64,000 bases of DNA from Paragorgia papillata (lineage: Eukaryota > Cnidaria > Anthozoa > Scleralcyonacea > Coralliidae), in contig JAWNZC010000104.1 of the NCBI GenBank assembly GCA_035771165.1, positions 124,001-188,000 of the forward strand, given 5' to 3'. The translations under genes were made by a program, and so were the position numbers. Below, piece by piece: positions 45,656-56,409 of the stretch (the first letter of the stretch is position 1; each line of letters starts with the position of its first letter). The notes beneath the pieces are model-generated. The model was not told the DNA's origin, made no database searches, and saw only the letters and a program-made list of their open reading frames with translations.

Positions 45656-45925
45656 GCAATAGAAGAGTTCCTAGAATATTGCTGCAATTCATTTGCTAGA
45701 CTTAACCAACTCATTGATGATACTTGTTGAACAATTTTTTTTGTTCAACTCTTAGTCAAAAATTTGATTTTAATAACTGGTTTCTTATTGGTTTGTCAAA
45801 AACAAAAATCCAATCAAATGCTAAGTAGGAAGTTGTTCATTGCTTAAATTCAATTGCAATTCAATTCAATTCAATTGCTTAAGTCAAGCAATTGAATTGC
45901 AGAAATATTTTAGGAACTCTTCTAC
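45656..45925. mobile_element. Foldback element
   Basis: The arm at 45656-45691 (AGAAGAGTTCCTAGAATATT region) is the reverse complement of 45893-45925 with few mismatches. The centre includes tandem CAATT words. A further inverted match (GGCAATAGAAGAGTT) lies at 46131-46147, so the structure may be nested with the SINE next door. Confidence 0.7.
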
Positions 45926-46016
45926 TGTATTTGATAAGTTGTACGTATATAAATGTAGTGCATGTGGTACATTTGCGAGCTTGGTGTAATGTAACTGACA
46001 TTTGGTGGACATTTGT

Positions 46017-46128
46017 CAAGCTCAATTATTACTCACTCAGAAGAGCGTCTAACAGGTCATTTGAAGGTTGCGGCTTCGAACCCTGTCTGGGACTCACAAA
46101 TCTTTTCTGAGTAATTGAGCTTGATGAA
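46017..46128 (+). mobile_element. tRNA-derived SINE-like element
   Basis: Contains an A-box-like ACTCAGAAGAGCGTCTAAC and, at a tRNA-like distance, a B-box-like GGTTGCGGCTTCGAACCC, as in the head of tRNA-derived SINEs. The ends TCAAGCTCAATTATTACTCA and TGAGTAATTGAGCTTGA form an inverted repeat. It cannot fold as a full tRNA, because the acceptor stem and anticodon arm are not convincing. Confidence 0.55.
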
Positions 46129-46469
46129 CATCCAACTCTTCTATTGCCATGACTGCATGCAACTCAAAATTTATTAGATATAACTTACATACATTATGTA
46201 ATGCTTATGTGTATTTATTGGCACTTTGGGAAATAGTATGTTTTGTGGCTCAGAGAGCGAGGTGAAACTTTCAATTGGAAAACATTTGGCACCTTAGAGG
46301 CCAAAAACACATTTTCCCCCCTTCTGTATACAGTGCAGTAGATTTAGTGTAGTATACGTACATGTATATACATATATACCGTATCGTGCTGGTGAATTCA
46401 GATTTTTATAGCTTTCATTGCTTTATATCCTGTATGCTACTTGTTGTTTTTTTTTGTTTTTTTTTGAAA

Positions 46470-47340
46470 AATGTTTTGATATGTATATTGTACAGTATGT
46501 ATTTTGCTTTTCTTGTTTGAACAGAGAAAGTGTTCTCTCTGTTTCACTTGATTGATAGAATAGAATAGAATAGAATAGAATAAAACTTTATTTTACGAGG
46601 GAAAATACGTATTAACCGTAAATGTTATCTAACATACGGCCCTCACAATATTACAATATTTACAAATACAACAGACATAACTAATACACTATATATGGAA
46701 ATAATGATATACTACAATGAACAGTAATTTCTCTAAGTGCAGCTTTTCTTGACAATTTGAGAACATTTTCGTAGGTTGTATTTAGCTTAATTGATATATT
46801 TAGCTTTTATTTTTAATGCAAATACTGTACAGTCTGCTCTCAGTTGCTGTTATGTATATAGGTGCTACATTTTCAGTAATTCCTGCAAGTGCAACTGTCC
46901 TCGATAGTTCGAAGACATTTATTAGGTTGGACTAAAGAAATTATTTTGATATATTTTGCTTTTCTTGTTAACAGAAAAATCATTCCCTCTATTTTCAAAT
47001 GATAAATATGCTACATTTTCAGTAATCTCTCCTTGGTGTGTTGGTCCTCGATAGTTCGAGGACATTTAATAGATTAGATTAAAGGAAATATTCTGATATA
47101 TTTAGCTTTTCTTGTTAACAGAAAAATTGCTCTCTCTGTTTCATTTGATGGGTATGCTAGCTATTTTCAGTAATTTCCCCAAGTATGAAGTTCTCGATAG
47201 TGCGAGGACATTTATTGGGGTGGATTAAGAAAATATTTTAATATATTTTGTTTTTATTGTTGACAGCATAATTGTTAGTTGAGTAGAGAATAATAAATAG
47301 ATATGCTACATTTTTAGTAACATCTCCAAGTCCAGTATTA
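46470..47340 (+). repeat. ~146-bp minisatellite, interrupted by a LINE 3' end
   Basis: Units are marked by CCTCGATAGTTCGAGGACAT at about 46899, 47044 and 47191, with a diverged copy at about 46753. All contain TATATTTAGCTTTTCTTG and CTCTCTGTTTCA-like blocks. A partial unit at 46470-46555 is separated from the rest by the inserted LINE end. Confidence 0.88.
46557..46715 (-). mobile_element. Non-LTR retrotransposon 3' UTR with TTCTA tail
   Basis: On the minus strand the segment ends AAATAAAGTTTTA followed by repeated TTCTA pentamers, the form of CR1/L2/Jockey-type LINE 3' ends with a microsatellite tail. It is flanked on both sides by 146-bp minisatellite sequence, so it inserted into that array. 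Confidence 0.6.
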
Positions 47341-48979
47341 ACATTGAGCTCATCATTGTTAAATTTAGTACACATTGTCATTAATATTCAAAGAAGCTTC
47401 ATTGACAAACTTCTGTGCAAATGGTAAATTTAGCTCTTCTATGCTGCCTATTAAAATCCGGTAGCACCAAAATTTAGTATAGGATATCTGCTGTAAAATG
47501 TGCAGCTACTTTCCCTGCCAATTTTTTTTTGTCTATGAAGGTGATTTTGACATTAGTAAAATATTTGTTTGTTGTTTGATGCAAAAAATTAGAATTCTGA
47601 CGACAGAAACCTGGTTGCTGTTACTTTCTCGCAATTTTATTGAAGAAATAGAAATATGTGGCCGAATTTAAGCTAAATAGAATATCCTACTCGATTGTAG
47701 AACGTGTTTAACTAAGAAATTCTAAAATAAGGGCTTTAACTAACCGGCCGATAAGTTAGTAAAATTTGAATCGTTTTTACCTCTACTATTCAAATTTGAG
47801 GTTGTTGGGTCTTTCCGGACAACCCATTTTACAAATATTGCTAATTTATGCTAATTATTATAAAAATATTATTATAATCTATAACAAAATAGCAACTATT
47901 TAAATAATTTTAATAAACTATTTTACCAACAAACTTTGTAATAATAAAATGAAAAAAACTTATATTTCGGTAGACAAATCCATGTTTTTCTCCATTGATC
48001 GTGCGAAAATATCGCCGATATGCTGTGATTATGCGTTTACGCAATTTCAGGTCAGCGTTCTCGACAAATACTTATACGATAATACTATAGCATATCGTTT
48101 TTAAGGTTTCGTTTTAAAAAGTGATCATTCAGGATAATTTTAAGCCCAAGGGGATAAATTTGGTCAAAAACTCGATACATAATAACAAACCAAAGACATT
48201 TGTCACGGGTGGCGGATAATATTAGGACCGAACCGGAATGAGACACGGTCAAAATTATATTCAAATACAGTCCAAGTGCATGGTGTAAATATGAGATAAT
48301 AAGTTTGCCTTAATCACAGATCGAGGACGTCAAGCAGGTTCTTATTAGGTGGGAACAAGTAATAAAACAAATAAAAATTACTCACTTAGTTTTGTAGCCG
48401 TAGTGAAGATATATTCTTTTCTTTTCCGAACAGGATGTGAGCTGGTAACCAGAACCCATTTTTTTTAAATTAGAGACCAATTTGCTGAAATCTGCTAGGA
48501 TCTCTCTCTCTCTCTCGCAGCGCTCGGGCGAAAACGGCCATGCTAGCAAATTTTAAAACAGCAAAAAAAGATAGCTAGGATCCCAATATCACAAAACTCG
48601 TAAAATCCAAACGAAAACAGTCAATAACTTTATTATAAAACTACATATATAACTTTGATCGTAAAACATGTCTTTACAAAGCCTTCAGCTATGTAGATGA
48701 CAATTTTTTATTGTATTTGCTTGTATTTACCTTCTGTTTTCAAGTAGTAGCGGTAAATTGGCATTTGAGAAATGTTTTACCGCTTTTCCGATTTTCCCTG
48801 TAAATTCTTACTACTCTTAAGCCTGCAAAGAATACTTAAGCCTGTACACGGAAAAGTAAGATGGCGGATCTGGCTGGACATCAGGAATGCGCTATCAAAT
48901 ATATACAGAGAATAGCGATCAGTGGATACGATGCAAAGCGATGCGATGGGCTGTAACCTAACGTAATGTAATGACATAA
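47341..48979. other. Intergenic, nothing recognised
   Basis: AT-rich DNA. A short CT dinucleotide run (48501-48517) is the only simple feature. Confidence 0.55.
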
Positions 48980-49067
48980 CACAACACAACACAACACAAC
49001 ACAACACAACACAACACAACACAACACAACACAACACAACACAACACAACACAACACAACACAACAC
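48980..49067 (+). repeat. AACAC pentanucleotide microsatellite
   Basis: About 17 uninterrupted ACAAC units. Open frames across it on the minus strand are artefacts. Confidence 0.97.
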
Positions 49068-51887
49068 AATCTAAAGTCTCGGCGTTTTTTAATATTACGT
49101 AATGTATTCCATGGTTTGTTGTTTAAGGAATTGTAAACTGTTTGGTCAATACTTTAGAGCAAATGTTGCGTTTTCCTGCCAAGTTTTACAGGTAAGTTAT
49201 GAATTATGTAAATATAATATTTAACGCAATGAAATAGACGCAAGATAGTTCAAGATACTGTTTACTGTACTGCATGCTTTTTATTTTTTCCCCAAATGCT
49301 ATTTAAACTTATTATTATAGTAATACGTTCATGTCACTGGCCATAAGTATGTTCTTTGCCCTCCTCTGATGCAATTTAAACCCTCGATTGTGGCTCGGGC
49401 TAAAATGAGCCTAAATCGGGCCAAAAACATATTTATGCCCGCGAACATCAACTCTATTGTAATATTAATGTTAATCCTTTTGTGTGATGAAATGGCTACG
49501 AAATGGGTTTGCAAGCCTTGTTTTAAAAAATATCTTCTCTTCGACAATTTAAGTTTAAACATTATCAATTTAGAAAGAAGATATTGCCTTCAAGTCAGAG
49601 GTCATCCTAAGACGTCCCATTTTGTAAAATGGGCGGTTCTAAAAATAGAATGGGCAGTTCTAAAATTAAGTATTTACTTATAGTACTAAAATTTCCTCAT
49701 TTACCCCCTTATATATCTATTGTTACACCATTATAAAGCCAGTATGCATCATATTATCTACTCTAAAACTTACATCATTCAAAGATGATAAAATCTTGAA
49801 GAAAACCTTGTTTTAAAACTTAAAGGTGTTGTTAGAAATTTTTTTCCGGGGTGCATGCCCCCGATTCTCCGTCCTCTAAGCACGTGGAAAGTTTTAGATT
49901 TTTCTTAGGTTGACCATTGGTTTCAGCTAAAAATTCTTTCAGCAACTGTTCTATGAATCTTGTATTAAATAAACTGACACTTTTGAAGGAAGGTATTATG
50001 TTGATATTATTACAAATTTTCAAACCTACTAGCTTTGAAATCATTAGATTTTGTTTCATTAAATTTTACAATTGTAACTGTGCCATTTTTTCAAGCTTTA
50101 CAGCCCAGCAAAACTGCAACCTTGGTCTAGGAAAGATGTGTGCGCCAGTAAATCAAGAGTCGCCTGCCACATTTTACTTACTGTTAGCGGCATTCGGAGC
50201 GGAATTATACTCCATCCATTATTACGTACAAGGTCAGCGTTAGCACAGAAGTCTGAAGTCTTGAACGGACACGAGATCAACACAATGTCTTGAATAAAGA
50301 CACAAAAATTAGATTATTAAACTATGACAATAATTAAACAAATAATAAATAATAACCCATAATAATCAAAGGAATTCCTGAAATAATCAATCTCTTGAAA
50401 AATAAATCGCTAAAGTTAATAAACTTCTGACCGCTAATAAAATATTTTCACCACTCAACTAATAAATTAAAATAGCTGAGAGCACTTTAATTTTTAAACA
50501 ATCGCTGCATGTCGACTGCATGCATGTAATGTTTCTCGATCTGTACTGTTGTTAAACGACACACAGTATAAATATTTTAATTTAATGTGTCACTTTCCGC
50601 TAGCCTAGGAGTTCGTCTTAGGCATGCGGCAGTACTCTCATTGTTTCCCAACACATGATGGGTCAACTAGTCCATAACGGAGAATAATTTTTGGCGGATA
50701 AAAGGATACTCGAATTTTAAGCCATCTTGAAGCAGCAGTCAAGCTCGTATGTCATTCTGTTGACCGCCGATAAGGAAAGAACTAGCAAAGTCGCCGCCCG
50801 TGGATAGCAACTGACTTCACAGATGAGAAAAAGAGTTGCCATTACTGCGGTCCGATTGAGGTATTGCTAACTTAAACGGTGTTACTATAATCAAGCAAAA
50901 GTCGACAATCTGTTCATTTGTTAACAGCAAAAAAACTAAATTTTCCTCCGGAGTAGAAAAGGAAAACTCCAGGTACGTTTGCAAAAAAGTGTCCTTGTAA
51001 TAAACCGTAACCAGGGAAACACCCTGCATGGGAAGTGGTCTGATTGTAAAATGGCTGTTTTTAGTTCTATGCCTGAGTGCTCCTTCGTTATAAAGTTCGG
51101 CAGCTGTAAAGATCAGCAAGTCCACTTCAGTAGGTGTTATTAGCCTAGCTTAATTATCTATTTACAACTTTGCTTTCTTTTGATAACAACATATTCTAGA
51201 AATCATGTTGATAACATAGTTTCACTTTTTCCAGTTTTTTGCTAGATTTGGAGACAAATATCACATCTGTTAACGTGGCGGAACCGAAGCCAAAGCAGAA
51301 ATATTTGAGTTCGCACACCTTAAGGGGGTCCCTTGCAAGTCATCTATTGTCATCTTAATATCTCCCCTGATTTTGCGAGACAGTCCAAGTTTATCTTTCC
51401 CAATCGCCATATTGTATAGGCTTCAATTGGTTTAACATTGCTGTACTTGCAACGGACCTAGCCAACACTTTGTGATAAAACTATACCGAAGTTTTGAAGA
51501 AATATTTACGTAACGACTGTCGAACTCCTAACTTGGAAGCCTGAGACAAACTTTCTTTTTGTGCACTTGATATTGTGTAATAATTCAGCCTGCGTACGTT
51601 ATTGTAGTTGAGTGGGGGGGGGGGGAGGTTCTCAAAGAAAGAGTAATTTAATCTTAATATTTAGTTATAGTACAACTTGACTGACAGATTTCAATCATAA
51701 TTGACCACTACACAGAAATCAGAAAACCAGTCATAAGCAAATGGGTTTTTTAAAATAACAAACCATCGTGGCAAACGTTATTTTCAATCCGTGGTTCCCG
51801 CTACACAATGCCGCCATTGCATGAAGTATTTATAATATTTCTTTCCTGACCCAAAGTAAACAATTACAAATTAAGACAATGGCTTAC
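49068..51887. other. Intergenic or intron, nothing recognised
   Basis: Several short open frames (for example 49369-49683 and 50817-51125) lack codon or domain character. It may include intron sequence of the SRCR gene, because the minus-strand donor at 51887 points this way. A G11 run lies at 51613-51626. Confidence 0.5.
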
Positions 51888-52211
51888 CTGATGCGTTATT
51901 ACATAGTACAACTGCAACGTTGTAGTGCGTACAATTGTGTATCCCCCATCCTCGATGACTACAGCTGGCTAAGTACGGTTCACTTCCTGTACAATTAACC
52001 TCATCCAGCCATATTGTTCCATTGCCATCCGGAACATCACGACTTTGAAGAGCTGCTCTAGCTCCTGGAAAGCCAAGTTGTCGACAAACCACGTTAGCAT
52101 CATTGATCTTCCAGCTGTCATCACAAACCATTGCCCATTTTTCTTCGTAAAATATTTCAACACCACCAAAGCCAGATCTTTTAAATGGTCCATGCAATCG
52201 GATGAAAGTAC
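51888..52211 (-). CDS. SRCR-domain exon (group A) of a larger gene
   Basis: A 324-nt exon flanked by a consensus acceptor (ACCGTAG, 52213-52212) and donor (CAG|GTAAGC at 51887), both in phase 1. It is therefore a symmetrical module encoding 108 residues. It has the scavenger receptor cysteine-rich pattern: a GGVEIFYEEKW block, MVCDDSW, NDANVVCRQLGFPGA, IWLDEVNCTGSE, LASCSHRGWG, HNC and VLCNN. Six cysteines in the expected order place it in group A. SRCR modules are extracellular ligand-binding domains of receptors and secreted proteins, often in tandem and shuffled as phase 1-1 exons. No further exon of the gene was found, so the host protein is unknown. Confidence 0.9.
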
Positions 52212-52854
52212 CTACGGTAAACATCAATAAATTTGACATGCTTAATTCTGACAATGATGTATTTTAAAAATAAGCGTGCACGTATCTACTCTGCTCAATG
52301 CCTATATCTAAGTCCTAAGGTAGAAAGACTAATGTAATTGTGTAGTTATAACAAAATTGTATTCTGGATTGAACAACATTTTTGACAAGATTATCCATGC
52401 CGTAATATTACCTTTTTAGAAAGAGATACATCATTTCAAATTTAAAAATTTTATTTTTTTCAAATTATAGTAGGTATGTACTGAAACATTTACTAAGCAC
52501 TTGTTCTATTTTTCAATGAGCTATTTGGCTACCAATGTTGTCTAAATGTTACTGGTAATGGGTTCGGTATATTCGATTTATAATCTATTTCACTTTGCCC
52601 ATTCAACGGGGAGACCACAACAGGTATGCAATTGCTGTGGGCCTTTGAATATACTAGCTAAGATTGATTAAGCTAAAATTTATTTTGAAGAGTGAGAAAG
52701 TGTGCATAACTCAAAGAAAAGTCGTCAAAGTATAGGAGAACACCAACAACTCTATTCTTCTGCCACGAGTTCCAAGCCAGGACAGGTGGTCACCGATCCA
52801 AACACTAACCTAATCTAATGGGGCTCAACTCCGGTCCTCATTGGTGAGAGGCAG
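52212..52854. other. Intron or intergenic upstream of SRCR exon
   Basis: On the minus strand this precedes the exon acceptor. Nothing else was recognised. Confidence 0.5.
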
Positions 52855-54295
52855 CAGGGGCGGATCTAGAAATATTTACACCTTAGTAAAATTTGTTGTG
52901 GGTGCCCGTTGGAAAATATTTGAAATTTGGGTCTCCTCCGAAACGGCATTTCCCGCACTCTGACAGCACTTTTGAGAGTGAAAACTCTATTAATGGCGAG
53001 GTCCGCGTCGTCATTTGATACGCAACATAGCCTAAGGCTAATTCATTCGCGCTTTGTTATTCAAATCTCCGTCGACGATTTGCTCCTTTATATCTGCCAT
53101 TACGCTACTTTAACCCCAGTGTGGTTCTCATTAGCTACTCTAAAACTTGTAAATTACCACTGTTTAGCGAGTTCAAATGAGCACACATGCAAATATTACA
53201 CAAATACAGGGAAAACCCTAACTTGCGTACTCGTAGCAGGACGTGTTTTCAAATTGAAATTGAAACCAAAACCCTGAATAAATTTAACAATTAACAAAGA
53301 TTTAGCAATCTTTTATATCGTAGAACGACCATAATCACGGGAATAATGAACCATGTTGTCAGATATTTCACGTATCTCAAGCTGCATTTCGAAAGCGCAT
53401 TAAAACAGCTGTCAGCTTCTAATTTCGATAAACATTTATAGCAGATAAATTGAGAAACATTTTCGCGCTCCTAGACCAGTGATAACATCAAGAATTGAAA
53501 GCAATACAGCACTTTTGCGTCGAACAGCTTTATGAACGTCAATGAATATATGGAATATGTTTTAAATTAAACGTGCCTTGGACTTAATGAACGATATATA
53601 GAAGGCATGTTCAGATCTTCTTGACTGGCCTTCATGTCTCCGTGCCGATATGCGATATCTCGATGTAGGTAGAGTCTCACCAATCTCGAGGAAATGTTTT
53701 TCTTTACCGAAAACTCCAAGAGCACTGCCGATTGCATGAAATCGTTGCATATTTGTCGCAATAACACCTTGTTGTTGCTTTCTAAAGCGGATGGCGCACG
53801 ATCAAACATGCTTGTAGAAGCCATGATCGAGGCGAACAGATCGCACACTTGGCGGCTGGCAAGTTATGCAGGCAATCAAGGATTCTGTATAGCCAATCAA
53901 TTCTGTATACCCAATTTGAGGTAAATCAGTCAAGATTTTGAGCAAGCCGTGTTCAACCAATGAGAATGGCTAAATCGGGTCAAATAAGTCAAAATGGCTG
54001 CCAGATACGGCAAACCAATCAGTGCTCAGAATTTACCTAGTTTTGACCAATCGGAGTGGCTAAATCGGGGTAAATAAGTCAAAATGGCTGCCAAATTCGG
54101 CAAACCTAATCAGTGCTACCAGGACGTATAAATTACGTCCGCGCGCCTTCCCGCAAATGGTCCTGGTGACGAATTAGATTTTACCTGATTGTTCTCGCTG
54201 CTATTACGTCGTTTTTAACCGGACTTTTTTTGCAATCGCTATTTTTTTTTACCTTAGTCGTCTGACTTATTTGACTAACGTTAGATCCGCCCCTG
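52855..54295. mobile_element. Non-autonomous hAT-like DNA transposon, 1.44 kb
   Basis: Ends CAGGGGCGGATCTA and TAGATCCGCCCCTG form a 14-bp perfect terminal inverted repeat. GGCAG lies directly outside both ends (52850-52854 and 54296-54300). The CAGGGGYGGATC terminus is common in animal hAT elements, but a 5-bp rather than 8-bp duplication is unusual for hAT. The interior has only small frames and no recognisable transposase. Confidence 0.7.
53950..54115 (+). repeat. Two-copy tandem duplication inside the hAT-like element
   Basis: TGGCTAAATCGGGTCAAATAAG and AAAATGGCTGCCA to CAATCAGTGCT recur ~104 bp apart (about 53967 and 54058). Confidence 0.85.
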
Positions 54296-54442
54296 GGCAG
54301 TGTGCTAATAGCTTGAGTATTAAGGCTACGGTACTAAAAGCTACAGTATGGTAATAAAGTGTGGTAGTTAAAATTAGAAGGCCAATCAAATTAACATCAA
54401 TGAAATTCACAAAATTTGACGTACTATTTCAAAAACGATTGA

Positions 54443-54714
54443 TCAAACACGCAGAACGAGTTTTTGAAATGGCTTCTCAAATGAAAAACAATGAAGCAAT
54501 GAGCCACCGTTGTGGGACTTGCGGATGTTTTGTGATACAATTTTACTCAATCGTATCGTGTTTCTTGTTTAATTAACATAAATGAAACGCTAATGTTTGA
54601 TGAAGAAACATTAGTGTTTGATGCAGTGCTTTACCGATGTTTCACAGCCCATTCACCTGACGGAATGGAGCTGTCTGATTGAGTAAAATTCTCATGAATT
54701 ATTAATGAATTTGA
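54443..54714 (+). repeat. Dispersed repeat, copy B
   Basis: Near-identical to 15795-16068. It lies between the hAT-like element and the Ngaro element. Confidence 0.85.
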
Positions 54715-54753
54715 GAATAATATTTGACTTTGTTATAGATGACTAAATTTGAC

Positions 54754-54961
54754 TAAATGAAATATTTGTAAGGCAAATAGAGTTTTTATGAGTTTCTTTC
54801 GTTGATAAATTAAACCAACTCGATCAGATCATACATAATTACATAACCAATGTGATCGAAGAGGAAAGGGGGATTGGTGATGAGCCTCGCTTTCGCGTAG
54901 AGCGCCGATATAAACAAAGTCTCTCACGTGAGAGCGGCCTCCTTTGCTGTTTGACAACGCC
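54754..54961 (+). repeat. Ngaro split repeat A1
   Basis: 208 bp matching 60714-60921. Contains a 14-bp perfect palindrome CTCTCACGTGAGAG at about 54921-54934. Confidence 0.93.
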
Positions 54962-55145
54962 AACTACAGAAGAGAAATTTGAAATATTAGAGGTTTTCAA
55001 TCCTTTCCATCGTGGTTTAAATATTGGTAAGAAATTCTTCCTTTTTGTCATTACCTTTTATTTATCTTACGAACTATTGTTTACAATCTTAATTTCTCTT
55101 GTATTGATTTTACAAATATAATATTTTGCGTTTTGGATTTGTGTT

Positions 55146-55751
55146 TTGATTCAACGTCTATCCATGGCAAACACTGAGCCTAAAGTTATCATTTTGGGTC
55201 ATTCTTTTGTAAAGCGTTTTCGTCGTGATTTGTATTCATCTTTCGATCCAAGGACCCGTAAAGATTTTAAACTTCGCGGTACAGCTTCGGTTTCTTTACA
55301 CGGCGTAGGAGGCAGAACTGTGAGTAAGCTTCGCCATTTTGATTTAGAAATTTTAAGTCAATTACGTCCAGTTATCGTTATTCTGGAAATAGGAACTAAC
55401 AATCTTTCCCATGAAAAGCCTGAGGTTGTCGGATCTTCGATTGATGATTTAGTTTGTCATATTTTAAGAGATTTTTCTAGCGTCCGAGTTATCGGTGTTT
55501 GCCATGTGATCCCTCGCAGTAACTTGTATCCCGCTGCTGAGGATTTTTTTCAAAAGGCAAAACTTTTGAATCAATATTTAGGCGTTGTATTGGCACAATA
55601 TCCTAACGTTTTCTGTTGGCAACACAAACATTTTAATAGTATATTTAAGGATTTATATTTACCAGATGGAGTTCACCTCAATAAGTTAGGTCAATATTTT
55701 TTATACCGTAGTTATCGAGGTGCCATATTACAAGCTTTAAGCATGCTATAG
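55146..55751 (+). CDS. SGNH-family hydrolase-like protein of Ngaro element
   Basis: Intact frame of 201 codons. The likely start is the second ATG at 55164 (MANTEPKVIILGHSFVKRF), because the first six codons carry no conserved residues. SGNH/GDSL blocks are visible: GHS in place of GDS (block I, nucleophile Ser), ILEIGTNNLS with the block III Asn, and LPDGVHLNKLGQ with the block V Asp and His. A catalytic Ser-Asp-His triad is therefore possible. SGNH-type hydrolase ORFs are known in several Ngaro and some LINE lineages, where their role is unsettled (a lipid esterase or acetylesterase activity is proposed). It is the only coding region of this element without a break. Confidence 0.85.
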   Translation: MIQRLSMANTEPKVIILGHSFVKRFRRDLYSSFDPRTRKDFKLRGTASVSLHGVGGRTVSKLRHFDLEILSQLRPVIVILEIGTNNLSHEKPEVVGSSIDDLVCHILRDFSSVRVIGVCHVIPRSNLYPAAEDFFQKAKLLNQYLGVVLAQYPNVFCWQHKHFNSIFKDLYLPDGVHLNKLGQYFLYRSYRGAILQALSML

Positions 55752-56019
55752 TATGAATTTTCAGGAGCTGTAGCACTAGCCGCTGCGTCAACCTTGTGTT
55801 TGATAAGGCTAATGTGTTACTTGTTACACTGTTAATTCGTTTTTATGTTTCCTTGCAAGTATTCACTATTTGTTACTAGCTTCAGTATTGAAGGTTTTTG
55901 TTTGAACTGACACTGTTATTATATAAATAGTAATTTATTTTGCATATGCAATGCTGGTTTTTGTTTGAAATCTTTTTGCCATAAGTATGAATTTTAATGC
56001 CAATGTGGTCTAACATGAC

Positions 56020-56315
56020 CATTTGGCCTGTTTACAATTTTTCCAGTGAGGTCTTTGTTACCTTTTGGCTATACATTATATATTTGCATGCCAGTGTGGT
56101 TTAATATAATCATTTGGCCTGTTTACAATTTTGCCAGTGAGGTCTTGGTTACCCTTTGGCTTTATATTATCTACAATTTCATGCCAGTGTGGTTTAACAT
56201 AATCATTTGGCTTGTTTACAATTTTGCCAGTGAGGTCTTTCTTACCTTTTGGCCGTACACTATATAAGTTTATACCAGTGTGGTTTAATATAATCATTTG
56301 GCTTGTTGTTGAACT
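56020..56315 (+). repeat. ~90-bp tandem repeat between hydrolase and gag
   Basis: About three and a half units carry TGTTTACAATTTT, CCAGTGAGGTCTT and TGCCAGTGTGGTTTAA (gaps of 86-97 bp, starts near 56030, 56117 and 56214). Possibly a leader or promoter-like region for the gag ORF. Confidence 0.88.
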
Positions 56316-56409
56316 TTCGGGGTTTTTTCCACTGATATCACTAAAGGCTATTTGGATTCCCACTTCAAATATCTGCCAAGTATTTAATTTTCCTTTCATC
56401 TAGTATAAT

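Noticed and set aside
46030..46100. Complete tRNA gene
   Set aside because: A and B boxes are present but the cloverleaf cannot be completed with acceptable acceptor and anticodon stems, so a SINE head is preferred.
49369..49683. 104-codon open frame, plus strand
   Set aside because: No recognised motif, overlapping frame on the other strand, composition like surrounding non-coding DNA.
50817..51125. 102-codon open frame, minus strand
   Set aside because: No domain or splice context; appears to be a chance frame.
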